A stretch of DNA of 64,000 bases from Clostridium sp. 26_21 (GTDB taxonomy: Bacteria; Bacillota; Clostridia; TANB77; CAG-508). This document shows, in pieces, positions 34,186 through 42,534 of the stretch. Made by a program: the position numbers and the translations under genes. The notes beneath the pieces were generated by a model. That model saw only the letters and a program-made list of their open reading frames with translations. It ran no database searches and was not told the DNA's origin. Within the stretch, counting starts at the first letter, position 1, and every line of letters begins with the position of its first letter. The stretch covers positions 96,609 to 160,608 of the forward strand of contig MNRO01000018.1 of the NCBI GenBank assembly GCA_001915995.1, given 5' to 3'.

Positions 34186-35739
34186 ATGTATATTTTAAAA
34201 AACAGTTTAATTTCAATCGCAAGAAACAAAGGAAGGAATATCTTAATAGGTATAATTATTTTAGTTATAGCATGTGCATCAACAGTAACATTGGCAATAA
34301 GAAATACAGCAAATAACCTTGTAAAAGATTATGAAGAATCACATGACATAACAGGAACGATTTCATTTGATAGGGGACAATTATCAAATAACTTTAAAGG
34401 TGGAGAAGATGCACCAAAAAGTAATATAGAAGCATTTAACAATATAGAATCAATTACTTTAGATGATGTAAAAAATTATGGAGATAGCGAATATTTAAAA
34501 GGATATTATTATTTATATGCAACATCTTTAAATAGTGATACTTTAACAAAAGCAACAGACTCTTTTGAATATGAAGTTGAAGATAGAGAAACAACAACAA
34601 CTTCTACAAGTACAACAACAGGAGGAAATGGTAACGGAATTGGAAGAGGACCAGGAGGCGGAGAAGATAGACATACAATAACAAATAATAATACAACAAC
34701 AATAATCACAAAATCAAAAGAAAAATTTGAAAGTTCTAAAAACTTAACAGGCGATTTTGAATTAGATGGATATTCTTCTTATGATGCAATGACAGAATTT
34801 GTAAATGGAACATATCAAATAACAGACGGAGAAATTATATCAGATTTTGAAAGTCAAGAATGTGTTATAAGTTCAGAACTTGCAACATTAAATGAAATAA
34901 CAGTTGGTCAAACAATAACATTAAAAAATCCAAATACAGAAGCAACTTATGAATTTGTTGTAAAAGGAATTTATAAAGATAATTCAGATTCAAATGATTC
35001 ATCAAGTATGTATTCAAAATCAGCAAATAAAATAATAACAGGAAGTAAAGTAATAGAAAATTTAGTTGCAGATGATAGTACATTAGTAACAACAACTACA
35101 CCAACATTTATTTTAAAAGATAAAGATTCAGTAGAAAAATTTACAACAGAAATAAAAGAAAAAGGTTTAAGTGAATATTACACATTAAATACAAATGTAG
35201 AAGAATTAGAAAGTGCAACAAAATCTATAGAAAATGTAAAAACATTTGCAACAACATTTTTATTAATAATGTTGGCAATATCAGCAGTAGTACTATTTGT
35301 AATAAATATGATAAACATTAGAGAAAGAAAATATGAAATTGGAGTATTTAGAACAATTGGTGTAAGTAAATTCAAATTAACACTTCAATTTGTATTAGAA
35401 ATTTTAATAGTAAGTGTTGTAATGTTAGGAATTGGAGCAGTGTGTGGATCATTTTTGGCTAAACCTGTTGGAAATATGTTATTAGAAAATGAAATACAAT
35501 CTGTTCAAGAAGAAACAGAACAAATATCAAATAATTTTGGTAAAGGTGGACCAATGGATATGAATTTTGGAGGAACAGTTAATGTTCAAACAATAGATAC
35601 AATTAATGCAGTTGTTGATATTACAGTTGTGGTACAATTATTAGGAATAGGATTAGCATTAATGTTAGTAAGTAGTTTGGCATCAATGATAAGTATTCAA
35701 AGATTTTCACCACTAACTATATTGAAAGAGAGGTCATAA
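34186..35739 (+). CDS. ABC transporter permease, MacB/FtsX family
   Basis: 517 residues: one N-terminal membrane helix (about 15-40), a large extracytoplasmic domain (about 45-355) and three C-terminal helices (about 358-382, 405-432, 482-510) with the MNIRERKYEIGVFRTIG-type loop (INIRERKYEIGVFRTIG). A Thr-rich then Gly-rich insert (GGNGNGIGRGPGGGED) near residues 140-165 is low complexity and probably flexible. Works with the ATPase 3 bp downstream. MacB-type systems act as mechanotransducers for peptide or toxin export, or resistance; the substrate is unknown. Confidence 0.9.
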   Translation: MYILKNSLISIARNKGRNILIGIIILVIACASTVTLAIRNTANNLVKDYEESHDITGTISFDRGQLSNNFKGGEDAPKSNIEAFNNIESITLDDVKNYGDSEYLKGYYYLYATSLNSDTLTKATDSFEYEVEDRETTTTSTSTTTGGNGNGIGRGPGGGEDRHTITNNNTTTIITKSKEKFESSKNLTGDFELDGYSSYDAMTEFVNGTYQITDGEIISDFESQECVISSELATLNEITVGQTITLKNPNTEATYEFVVKGIYKDNSDSNDSSSMYSKSANKIITGSKVIENLVADDSTLVTTTTPTFILKDKDSVEKFTTEIKEKGLSEYYTLNTNVEELESATKSIENVKTFATTFLLIMLAISAVVLFVINMINIRERKYEIGVFRTIGVSKFKLTLQFVLEILIVSVVMLGIGAVCGSFLAKPVGNMLLENEIQSVQEETEQISNNFGKGGPMDMNFGGTVNVQTIDTINAVVDITVVVQLLGIGLALMLVSSLASMISIQRFSPLTILKERS

Positions 35740-35742
35740 TTT

Positions 35743-36393
35743 ATGAGTATATTAAAATTAGAAAATGTTGGGTACAGATATAAAGATGCTCCAAAAGATA
35801 GTTATGTTTTTAAAAATGTTAATTATGAGTTTGAACAAGGAAAAATGTATGCAATAAAAGGAAAGAGTGGAAGCGGAAAAACAACATTATTATCACTTAT
35901 TACAGGATTAGAGAAATGTACAGACGGAAAGGTTTTATATGATGGAAAAGATTTAAAGAAAATGAATTTAGACACATATAGAAATACAGATATTGGAATT
36001 GTGTTTCAAAGCTATAATTTATTACCAAGTTTAACAGCAATAGAAAACATTATTCTTTCAATGGATATAAGTAAAGTTAAAGTAAATAATAAAAAAGAAA
36101 AGGCTTTAAGTTTAATGAAAAGTGTTGGATTATCAGAAGATCAAGCAAAAAGAAAAATATTAAAATTATCAGGTGGAGAGCAACAGAGAATAGCGATTGC
36201 AAGAAGTTTATCATATAATCCTAAAATAATTATTGCAGATGAGCCAACGGGAAATTTGGATAAAGATACAGAAAATGATATTTTAAATATTTTTGAACAT
36301 CTTGCAAAAGATGAAAATAAATGTATTATAATTGTAACACATTCACAAAATGTTTGTGATATAGCAGATATTGTTTATGAATTGAAAAAATAG
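35743..36393 (+). CDS. ABC transporter ATP-binding protein, MacB/LolD type
   Basis: 216 residues. Walker A GKSGSGKTT, Q-loop (FQSYNLLPSLTA), signature LSGGEQQRIAIARSL, Walker B IIIADEPTGNLD and the H-loop (THSQ) are intact. It pairs with the upstream permease and should be induced by the upstream two-component system. Confidence 0.94.
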   Translation: MSILKLENVGYRYKDAPKDSYVFKNVNYEFEQGKMYAIKGKSGSGKTTLLSLITGLEKCTDGKVLYDGKDLKKMNLDTYRNTDIGIVFQSYNLLPSLTAIENIILSMDISKVKVNNKKEKALSLMKSVGLSEDQAKRKILKLSGGEQQRIAIARSLSYNPKIIIADEPTGNLDKDTENDILNIFEHLAKDENKCIIIVTHSQNVCDIADIVYELKK

Positions 36394-36428
36394 ATTTTAA
36401 AATAGGTAATTCATTTTGAATTTAATGT

Positions 36429-36474
36429 AAAAGAAGCAAATACAACCTTAATTTAGGTAATATTTGCTTCTTTT
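36429..36474. terminator. terminator between convergent genes
   Basis: Perfect 14-bp stem AAAAGAAGCAAATA / TATTTGCTTCTTTT. It lies between the ABC ATPase (+) and the 70-residue gene (-) and can act in both directions. Confidence 0.8.
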
Positions 36475-36492
36475 GGCTATATAGTATGATAC

Positions 36493-36705
36493 TTACTTTT
36501 TATCTTTACAGTCTTCATTTTCCTTATGAACAATCCAACGTTCAGTTTGGGGAACAGGTACTTGTGTATAACCATAACCACCATGATCAAAACAATGGCA
36601 ATGATTTTCAAAAATATCTTTTTCTTTAAGAACACGATAGAAAGGCTCATGATAGTCTGATCTTTTGTGAAGTACTCTTGCGAAGCCAGGATTAGTGAGT
36701 TTCAT
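36493..36705 (-). CDS. small His/Cys-containing hypothetical protein, 70 aa
   Basis: Not recognised. Contains NHCHCFDHGGYGY, which could ligate a metal, and a Lys/Asp-rich tail. I choose the start at 36705 because GGAGG lies 8 nt upstream; the ATG at 36720 contains that Shine-Dalgarno. Own minus-strand promoter. Codons are less AT-biased than in neighbouring genes. Confidence 0.65.
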   Translation of the reverse strand: MKLTNPGFARVLHKRSDYHEPFYRVLKEKDIFENHCHCFDHGGYGYTQVPVPQTERWIVHKENEDCKDKK

Positions 36706-36756
36706 AACATATACCTCCATTTTTTTAATGAGTGCTACAAACGAATAATAATATAT

Positions 36757-36785
36757 TATATATCATATAAAAAATATAATGTCAA
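36757..36785 (-). promoter_or_regulatory. sigma-A promoter (minus strand)
   Basis: Reading the minus strand: TTGACA (36780-36785), 17-bp spacer, TATATA (36757-36762). Back to back with the + promoter at 36803. Confidence 0.7.
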
Positions 36786-36802
36786 ACTTATCAAAAAATT
36801 CC

Positions 36803-36831
36803 TTGACAAACAAAAAAATATATAATAAAAT
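36803..36831 (+). promoter_or_regulatory. sigma-A promoter of the Ham1-like gene
   Basis: TTGACA (36803-36808), 17-bp spacer, TAAAAT (36826-36831). Confidence 0.75.
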
Positions 36832-36867
36832 ATGAACAAAAGTTTTATAAAAAGAGAAGTGAAAAAA

Positions 36868-37443
36868 ATGGAAAAAGAAATTATTTTTGTAACACATAAT
36901 ACAGGAAAAATAAAATCAGCTGAAAAATATTTTAAAAATTTAAAATTCAATACATTTAACTATGAATTAGATGAGCCTAGAAGTGATGATATAAAGGAAA
37001 TAGCAACAGCAAAAGTAAAACAAGCGTATAAAATAGTAAAAAGACCATGTATAGCATTAGATACAGATTTTAGAATTGATGAATTAAATGGATTTCCAAG
37101 AGCGTTTGTAAATTTTTCATTAGAAACAGTAGGAATACAAGGAATTTTAAAATTAATGGAAGATAAGAGTAATAGAAAATGTGCATTTAATGAATGTTTA
37201 GCATATCATGACGGAAAAGAAATACATTATTTCTATGGAAAACATCCAGGAAACCTATCAAAACAAATTCAAGGAAAAGATAGAAAAGAAAAATGGTCTG
37301 ATTTATGGTATATTTTTAAACCTGAAGGTTTTGATAAAACATTAGCAGAAATGGATGAAAAAGAAAGAGAGAACAGAAAAGATGTAGATGGCTCTTATTC
37401 TGCTATGGAAAAATTTGCAGAATGGTATCAAAAAAAGGTATAG
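36868..37443 (+). CDS. Ham1/RdgB-like non-canonical purine NTP pyrophosphatase
   Basis: 191 residues. The N-terminal THNTGKI matches the [ST]-x-N-x2-K substrate loop of the ITPase family, and ALDTDFRIDELNGFPRAF aligns with the catalytic block, although canonical Glu-Asp-Ser-Gly is replaced by Leu-Asp-Thr-Asp. So it is a divergent member whose substrate may differ. An upstream ATG (36832) abuts the -10 and would leave no leader, so I start at 36868. Next to a DNA repair glycosylase gene. Confidence 0.78.
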   Translation: MEKEIIFVTHNTGKIKSAEKYFKNLKFNTFNYELDEPRSDDIKEIATAKVKQAYKIVKRPCIALDTDFRIDELNGFPRAFVNFSLETVGIQGILKLMEDKSNRKCAFNECLAYHDGKEIHYFYGKHPGNLSKQIQGKDRKEKWSDLWYIFKPEGFDKTLAEMDEKERENRKDVDGSYSAMEKFAEWYQKKV

Positions 37444-37447
37444 CATT

Positions 37448-37993
37448 ATGATAAAAAGATGTAGATGGTGTAATTTGAATAATCCAAAATATATAGAATA
37501 TCATGATAAAGAATGGTGTAAGCCAAATTTTGATGAACAATATTTATATGAAATGTTAATATTAGAATCATTTCAAGCAGGTTTATCATGGGAATGTGTA
37601 TTAAACAAAAGAGATGATTTTATAAAAGCATTTGATAATTTTAATATAGATAAAGTTTGTGATTATAAAGAAGAGAAAATACAAGAACTATTGCAAAATG
37701 GGAAGATAATAAGAAATAAGCTTAAAATAAATGCTACTATAAATAATAGTAAAATCTTTAAGAAAATTCAGCAAGAATATGGAACATTTTATAATTATTT
37801 AAAAACATTTACACAAGAACAAATTATATATGAAACAGATAAAACAACAAACCAATTATCAGATGTGTTATCTAAAGACTTGCAAAAAAGAGGAATGAAA
37901 TTTGTAGGAAGTACAATTATATATTCTTATTTACAAGCAATAGGTGTTATATATTCACATGATAAAGATTGCTTTTTATACAAAGAAAATTAA
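37448..37993 (+). CDS. tag: DNA-3-methyladenine glycosylase I
   Basis: 181 residues, HhH-GPD-related. RCRWC near the N terminus, YHDKEWC, the FQAGLSW block and the C-terminal HDKDC provide the zinc-snap Cys/His ligands of TagI. Removes 3-methyladenine from DNA. Start ATG 37448 (AAAGGT upstream), 4 bp after the Ham1-like gene. Terminator follows. Confidence 0.93.
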   Translation: MIKRCRWCNLNNPKYIEYHDKEWCKPNFDEQYLYEMLILESFQAGLSWECVLNKRDDFIKAFDNFNIDKVCDYKEEKIQELLQNGKIIRNKLKINATINNSKIFKKIQQEYGTFYNYLKTFTQEQIIYETDKTTNQLSDVLSKDLQKRGMKFVGSTIIYSYLQAIGVIYSHDKDCFLYKEN

Positions 37994-37995
37994 TG

Positions 37996-38034
37996 AAAAA
38001 CAGATGAACTTTTTTACAATTATCTGTTTTTTTG
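37996..38034 (+). terminator. intrinsic terminator after tag
   Basis: Arms AAAAACAGAT / ATCTGTTTTT with a 16-nt loop and a T run. Confidence 0.75.
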
Positions 38035-38040
38035 CGTTAT

Positions 38041-38083
38041 TAAGAAGAAATTAATAAACAATTACCAAAAAATGTGTTATAAT
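38041..38083 (+). promoter_or_regulatory. VanR-like box and -10 before the P-type ATPase
   Basis: TAAGAAGAAATTAA (38041-38054) followed by TATAAT (38078-38083). The same 14-mer sits 36 bp from the -10 at vanR and vanW (here 37 bp). Confidence 0.6.
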
Positions 38084-38133
38084 AAATCATTGGAGAGAAA
38101 TACATTTGTGTAACAATGAAGGGAATAAATATA

Positions 38134-40449
38134 ATGGAAACAATAAAAGGTCTAAAACATGAAGAAGTAGAAGAAAAAATAAAACAGGGAAAATCAAATA
38201 AAGTAAAAATAAAAACAAACGAAAGTATTTTAAAAATATTAAGAAAAAATATATTTACATACTTTAATTTTATCTTTTTAATATTAACTATATTACTTAT
38301 CACATCACATTCATATAGAAATTTAACATTTTTAGGTATTATAATAACAAATATTTTAATAGGAATTATTCAACAAATTAGGTCAAAAATCACTTTAGAC
38401 AAATTATCATTATTAGACAAAAACAAATATACAGTAATTAGAGATGGAAAAGAAGAAGAGATAGATTCAGATAATTTGGTTGAAGGAGATTTTATAATTT
38501 TAGAAGCAGGAAAACAAATTCCAGCAGATGCAGAAGTAGTTTCAGGAAAAATATATGTAAATGAATCATTATTAACAGGAGAACAAAATGAAATCGAGAA
38601 AAATATAAATTCTAATCTTATGTCAGGAAGTTTTGTTATATCTGGAAAAGCCATAGTTAAACTTACTAATGTAGGTGATGAATCTTTTTCTGCTAAAATA
38701 ATGAAAGAATCTAAAAAAATAAAAGAAACAAAATCAGAGATGATTTCAGCAATTGACAATATTGTTAAATTTGCAGGAATAATAATAATTCCTATTGGAA
38801 TATTATTATTTATTGAATCTTATGTTGTAAATGGAAGTAGTTATGGAGAAAGTGTAAATTCAATGGTTTCAGCATTATTAGGAATGATTCCAGAAGGATT
38901 ATATTTATTAACAACTGTTGCATTAGCATTGAGCTCAATGAGACTTGCACAAAATAAGATACTTCTTCATGATATGAAAAGTATTGAGAGTTTAGCAAGA
39001 GTTGATGTTTTGTGTGTTGATAAGACAGGAACAATTACAAATAATACTATGAAAGTTTTAGATATATTTGATAAAAATGAAAATAGTCTTATAGATAAAA
39101 AAGAAGATTTAAAAATTTTAGCAAAATATATAAATACAATTGAAGATAAAAACATAACAATTGATGCTATAAAAGAACAATTATATGGAATTTCTACAGA
39201 AAAATTATCTAATATAGAAAAAGAAAATTTTAATTCAAAAAATAAATTTTCTTTTATAAAAATAGATGAAAATGTAACATATAAACTTGGAGCACCAGAA
39301 ATATTATTAAATAAAGAATATGAAGAATTAGTTAATAAGAGAACAAAAAATGGTGAAAGATTAATTGCTTTTGCTGAAGTAAAAAATGATGAAACAATTC
39401 CTATTTTATTTATAAGTTTGAAAAATGAAATAAGAAAAAATGCAAAAGAAATTTTCGGATTTTTTGATAATAGAAATGTTCAAATTAGAGTTATTTCTGG
39501 AGATAATCCAATAACAGTATCATCAATTGCAAAACAAGCAGGAATTAAAGGATACGAAAAATATATTGATTGTAGAGAATTAAAGAATTATGCAGATATA
39601 CAAAAAGCAGTAAAAAAATATACTGTTTTTGGTAGAGTTAATCCAGAACAAAAAAGACAAATAATCAAAGCTTTAAAGGAACAAGGATTAAAAGTTGCTA
39701 TGACAGGTGATGGAGTAAATGACATTTTAGCAATGAAAGAAGCAGACTGTTCAATTGCTATTGGATCTGGATCAGATGCGGCAAGAGGAACAGCACAAGT
39801 TGTATTACTTGATTCAGACTTTGGAAAAATGAGAAATATTGTTTATGAAGGAAGAAAAAATATTAATAATATAACAAGGTCTGCATCATTATTTACTTAT
39901 AAAAATATATTTTCATTATTACTTTCTATATATTCAATAATTTTTGCAATGCAATATCCATTAGAACCAAATCAAGTATCTTTAGGTAGTGCATTTACAA
40001 TAGGTATTCCAGCATTTTTATTAACATTTGAAGAAAATCAAAAAAAACAACAAAATGGAAATTTTATGAGAAAAGTATTTACAAATTCACTTCCAGCTGC
40101 AATAACATCTTTTTTAGCAATTGTAGCAATGGTTAAATTTTCAGATTTATTTAATGTTGGAGTAAAAGAAATTACAACAGCTTGTAGTTATTTATTCTTT
40201 ACAGGAGGATTTTTAATATTATATAAGATTATTAGACCATTAAATAAATATAGAACAAGTGTTATGTTTTTATGTATTTTAGGGATTATTTTAACAATTA
40301 ATATAATGCCAAACTTTTTTGCAATAAAAGAAATATCAGAAAGATCTGCAATACTTGTTACATTGTTTGCAATAGCAGAATTTTCAGTAATTAGATGGAT
40401 TACATTGATATTAGATAAATATGAAAAAAACAGAAAAAGTAATGCTTAA
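38134..40449 (+). CDS. P-type cation-transporting ATPase, CtpE-like
   Basis: 771 residues. The actuator has TGE (LLTGEQNE), phosphorylation motif DKTGTIT, hinge TGDGVNDILAMKEAD, and around ten membrane helices. It resembles the mycobacterial CtpE group (putative Ca2+ importer) in its N-terminal layout; the ion is inferred. ATG 38134 has GAAGGGA upstream. Its promoter carries the same box as the van promoters 3-6 kb downstream, so it may respond to cell-wall stress. Terminator follows. Confidence 0.88.
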   Translation: METIKGLKHEEVEEKIKQGKSNKVKIKTNESILKILRKNIFTYFNFIFLILTILLITSHSYRNLTFLGIIITNILIGIIQQIRSKITLDKLSLLDKNKYTVIRDGKEEEIDSDNLVEGDFIILEAGKQIPADAEVVSGKIYVNESLLTGEQNEIEKNINSNLMSGSFVISGKAIVKLTNVGDESFSAKIMKESKKIKETKSEMISAIDNIVKFAGIIIIPIGILLFIESYVVNGSSYGESVNSMVSALLGMIPEGLYLLTTVALALSSMRLAQNKILLHDMKSIESLARVDVLCVDKTGTITNNTMKVLDIFDKNENSLIDKKEDLKILAKYINTIEDKNITIDAIKEQLYGISTEKLSNIEKENFNSKNKFSFIKIDENVTYKLGAPEILLNKEYEELVNKRTKNGERLIAFAEVKNDETIPILFISLKNEIRKNAKEIFGFFDNRNVQIRVISGDNPITVSSIAKQAGIKGYEKYIDCRELKNYADIQKAVKKYTVFGRVNPEQKRQIIKALKEQGLKVAMTGDGVNDILAMKEADCSIAIGSGSDAARGTAQVVLLDSDFGKMRNIVYEGRKNINNITRSASLFTYKNIFSLLLSIYSIIFAMQYPLEPNQVSLGSAFTIGIPAFLLTFEENQKKQQNGNFMRKVFTNSLPAAITSFLAIVAMVKFSDLFNVGVKEITTACSYLFFTGGFLILYKIIRPLNKYRTSVMFLCILGIILTINIMPNFFAIKEISERSAILVTLFAIAEFSVIRWITLILDKYEKNRKSNA

Positions 40450-40452
40450 TAC

Positions 40453-40487
40453 AAACCAGATAATTAGTTGATAATTATCTGGTTTTG
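40453..40487 (+). terminator. intrinsic terminator after the P-type ATPase
   Basis: Perfect 14-bp stem AAACCAGATAATTA / TAATTATCTGGTTT and TTTT. Confidence 0.85.
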
Positions 40488-40520
40488 TGATATAAAGAAA
40501 CAATAAAAGGATGTGATTTT

Positions 40521-40991
40521 ATGGAAAAAACAAATGTTATGAGAATATTAGATCAAAAGAAAATAAAATATAATGAATATTTTTATGGAGATACAAATGC
40601 AATAAGTGGTATTGAAGTTGCAAAAGTTTTAAATGAAGATGCAAGTAAAGTATTTAAAACACTTGTAACTATTGCAAAATCTAAACAAAATTATGTATTT
40701 ATGATACCAGTTGAAAAAGAATTAGATTTAAAAAAATGTGCTCAAAGTGTTAATGAAAAAAGTATAGAGATGATTCCTCAAAAAGATTTATTACCACTAA
40801 CAGGATATGTTCATGGAGGGTGTTCTCCAATAGGATTAAAGAAACCATTTAAGGTTGTAATAGATATTTCGGCTAAAAATTTTAATGAAATAATATTTAG
40901 TGGTGGCAAAATAGGATATCAGGTTGAAGTTGAATTAAAAGCTTTAGAAAAGGTTATAAATTATAAATTTGATGATATAGTAAAGGAATGA
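40521..40991 (+). CDS. ybaK: Cys-tRNA(Pro)/Cys-tRNA(Cys) deacylase, YbaK family
   Basis: 156 residues. The YbaK/EbsC fold carries the conserved Lys in VFKTLV and the GGCSPIG loop. Clears misacylated tRNA-Pro. AAAGGATG Shine-Dalgarno. Overlaps the next gene by 4 bp. Confidence 0.93.
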   Translation: MEKTNVMRILDQKKIKYNEYFYGDTNAISGIEVAKVLNEDASKVFKTLVTIAKSKQNYVFMIPVEKELDLKKCAQSVNEKSIEMIPQKDLLPLTGYVHGGCSPIGLKKPFKVVIDISAKNFNEIIFSGGKIGYQVEVELKALEKVINYKFDDIVKE

Positions 40992-41362
40992 TAAGATTGA
41001 AAGATAATATTGAAGATTTATTAGATTCATTATCTAAAAGTAAATTTAGAGGTTCATTTCATTTAAATAAAAAAATGAAGGATTATGTAAAAGAAAAAGG
41101 ATTTGATAAAATTAAATTAGATGCAAGAGATTTGATAACAAAAAGAATAGCACCAGAAAATCCAAATAATGATGGAAAACAAACACCAATGAGACAGGTG
41201 CATCCAGTTTTTATTGCACAACATGCTACAGGTTGTTGTTGTAGAGGTTGTTTAGAGAGAATTCATGGTATAAAAAAGGGACATGAACTTTCAAGTGAAG
41301 AAATTGATTATGTTGTAAATACATTGATGTTATGGATTCAAAGAAAAATGTCGAAAGATTAA
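40988..41362 (+). CDS. DUF4186-family protein
   Basis: 124 residues. The region HPVFIAQHATGCCCRGCLER is typical of DUF4186 and gives a CCC-x2-C cluster that may bind metal. Function unknown. Overlaps ybaK as ATGA-type coupling, so co-translated. Confidence 0.88.
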   Translation: MIRLKDNIEDLLDSLSKSKFRGSFHLNKKMKDYVKEKGFDKIKLDARDLITKRIAPENPNNDGKQTPMRQVHPVFIAQHATGCCCRGCLERIHGIKKGHELSSEEIDYVVNTLMLWIQRKMSKD

Positions 41363-41370
41363 TATTTTTA

Positions 41371-41581
41371 GGTATTATTGTTGTAAAGAAAATAAAAAAA
41401 TATAATTACATAAGATTTGCAACAAGAGAAGAAATAGATGCAAATATGCCATTAACAATAACACCAGAGCCAGATACAACAATAAGGGTGTTAATGCAAT
41501 AAAAGTAGAAGAACAAAGCTTAGAAACACCGGGAAGAAAAGGATTTGTAGCAGTGGAATGGGGTGGAACAGAAATTAAATA
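41371..41581 (+). pseudogene. frameshifted remnant of an unidentified gene
   Basis: Two overlapping frames read as one protein if a single base is restored near 41488: YNYIRFATREEIDANMPLT … TTI, then GVNAIKVEEQSLETPGRKGF … TEIK and stop. The 5' end is missing. Family not recognised. It fills much of the 335-bp gap before vanR. Confidence 0.6.
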
Positions 41582-41622
41582 GCATATTTAGAAATGATAT
41601 TTATATAGATATCATTTTTTTT

Positions 41623-41664
41623 TAAGAAGAAATTAATAATTGGAAATTAAAAGTATGTTATAAT
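41623..41664 (+). promoter_or_regulatory. VanR-like box and -10 of vanR
   Basis: TAAGAAGAAATTAA (41623-41636), then TATAAT (41659-41664). A second GAAATTAA follows at 41643-41650. The published VanR site of the vanA cluster, as I recall it, is TCGTANGAAATT; the A-N-GAAATT half matches. Confidence 0.65.
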
Positions 41665-41696
41665 AATTTAATGAGAAAAAGAAAAGAGGAAATGTG

Positions 41697-42392
41697 ATGG
41701 CAAACATATTAATTGTAGATGATGAAAAAGAAATAGCAGATTTAGTTGAAATATACTTAAAAAACGAAAACTATAATGTATATAAATATTATTCAAGTAA
41801 AGATTTATTAAAAAACATAGATAAACTAGAAATAGATTTAGCAATATTAGATGTTATGATGCCTGATATTGATGGTTTTAAATTATGTAATAAAATAAGG
41901 GAAAAATATAATTTTCCAATTATTTTTGTAACTGCAAAAGTAGAAAATATAGATAAAATTACAGGACTTAGTATTGGAGCTGATGATTATATTACAAAAC
42001 CATTTCAGCCTCTTGAACTAATAGCAAGAGTAAAAGCCCAATTGAGAAGATACAAAAAATATAATAATCAAGATAACCAGTTAGATACAAATGAGATAGA
42101 TTTTAGAGGAATACAAATTAATAATGATACCCATGAATTTTTCTTTAATGAAAAACTTGTTGAACTTACCAAAACAGAATTTTCAATTTTATGGGAATTG
42201 TGTGTTAATAGAGGAAATGTTGTAAAAAGTGATGAGCTATTTTCTAAAGTTTGGGGAGAAAAGTATTTTGAAAGAGATAATAATACTATAATGGTACATA
42301 TAAGACACTTAAGAGAAAAGATGAATGACGGAGGAAGGAATCCGAAGTATATTAAGACTGTTTATGGAATGGGGTATAAGATTGAAAAATAA
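41697..42392 (+). CDS. vanR: VanR-type response regulator
   Basis: 231-residue OmpR-family regulator: phospho-Asp52 in LAILDVMMPDIDG, Lys in TKPF, C-terminal winged helix. ATG 41697 lies 6 nt after AGAGGA. The assignment as VanR rests on position before vanS-vanW-vanG-vanXY-vanT. Its last codons (ATT GAA AAA TAA) overlap the first bases of the 121-bp repeat, so the element may have supplied the stop codon. Confidence 0.88.
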   Translation: MANILIVDDEKEIADLVEIYLKNENYNVYKYYSSKDLLKNIDKLEIDLAILDVMMPDIDGFKLCNKIREKYNFPIIFVTAKVENIDKITGLSIGADDYITKPFQPLELIARVKAQLRRYKKYNNQDNQLDTNEIDFRGIQINNDTHEFFFNEKLVELTKTEFSILWELCVNRGNVVKSDELFSKVWGEKYFERDNNTIMVHIRHLREKMNDGGRNPKYIKTVYGMGYKIEK

Positions 42393-42502
42393 TTACAATT
42401 TTGGCTGTGTTAAATTTCATTTAAAACGCGGTTACATACATTATGTATGCGCCCTTGCTTTTTAAATAAAATTTGCCTTGCCAAAATTTAATTCTTTTCC
42501 AA
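42382..42502. repeat. 121-bp intergenic element, copy 2 (between vanR and vanS)
   Basis: Same length and about 93 percent identical by eye to 10627-10747. Loop sequence differs (ATTAT against ACCAC) while the CATAC/GTATG stem is kept, and flanking bases change from G-C/A-T to A-T/G-C pairs, keeping the outer stem. It splits what is normally a tight vanR-vanS pair. Confidence 0.85.
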
Positions 42503-42534
42503 TCAAATTTATACTAAAAGGAGTGAGATGAAGA

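Noticed and set aside
32103..36393. Second Bce module at the 32-36 kb TCS-ABC locus
   Set aside because: The kinase has a large extracytoplasmic domain and the permease has four helices, so it is MacB-type, not BceAB-type.
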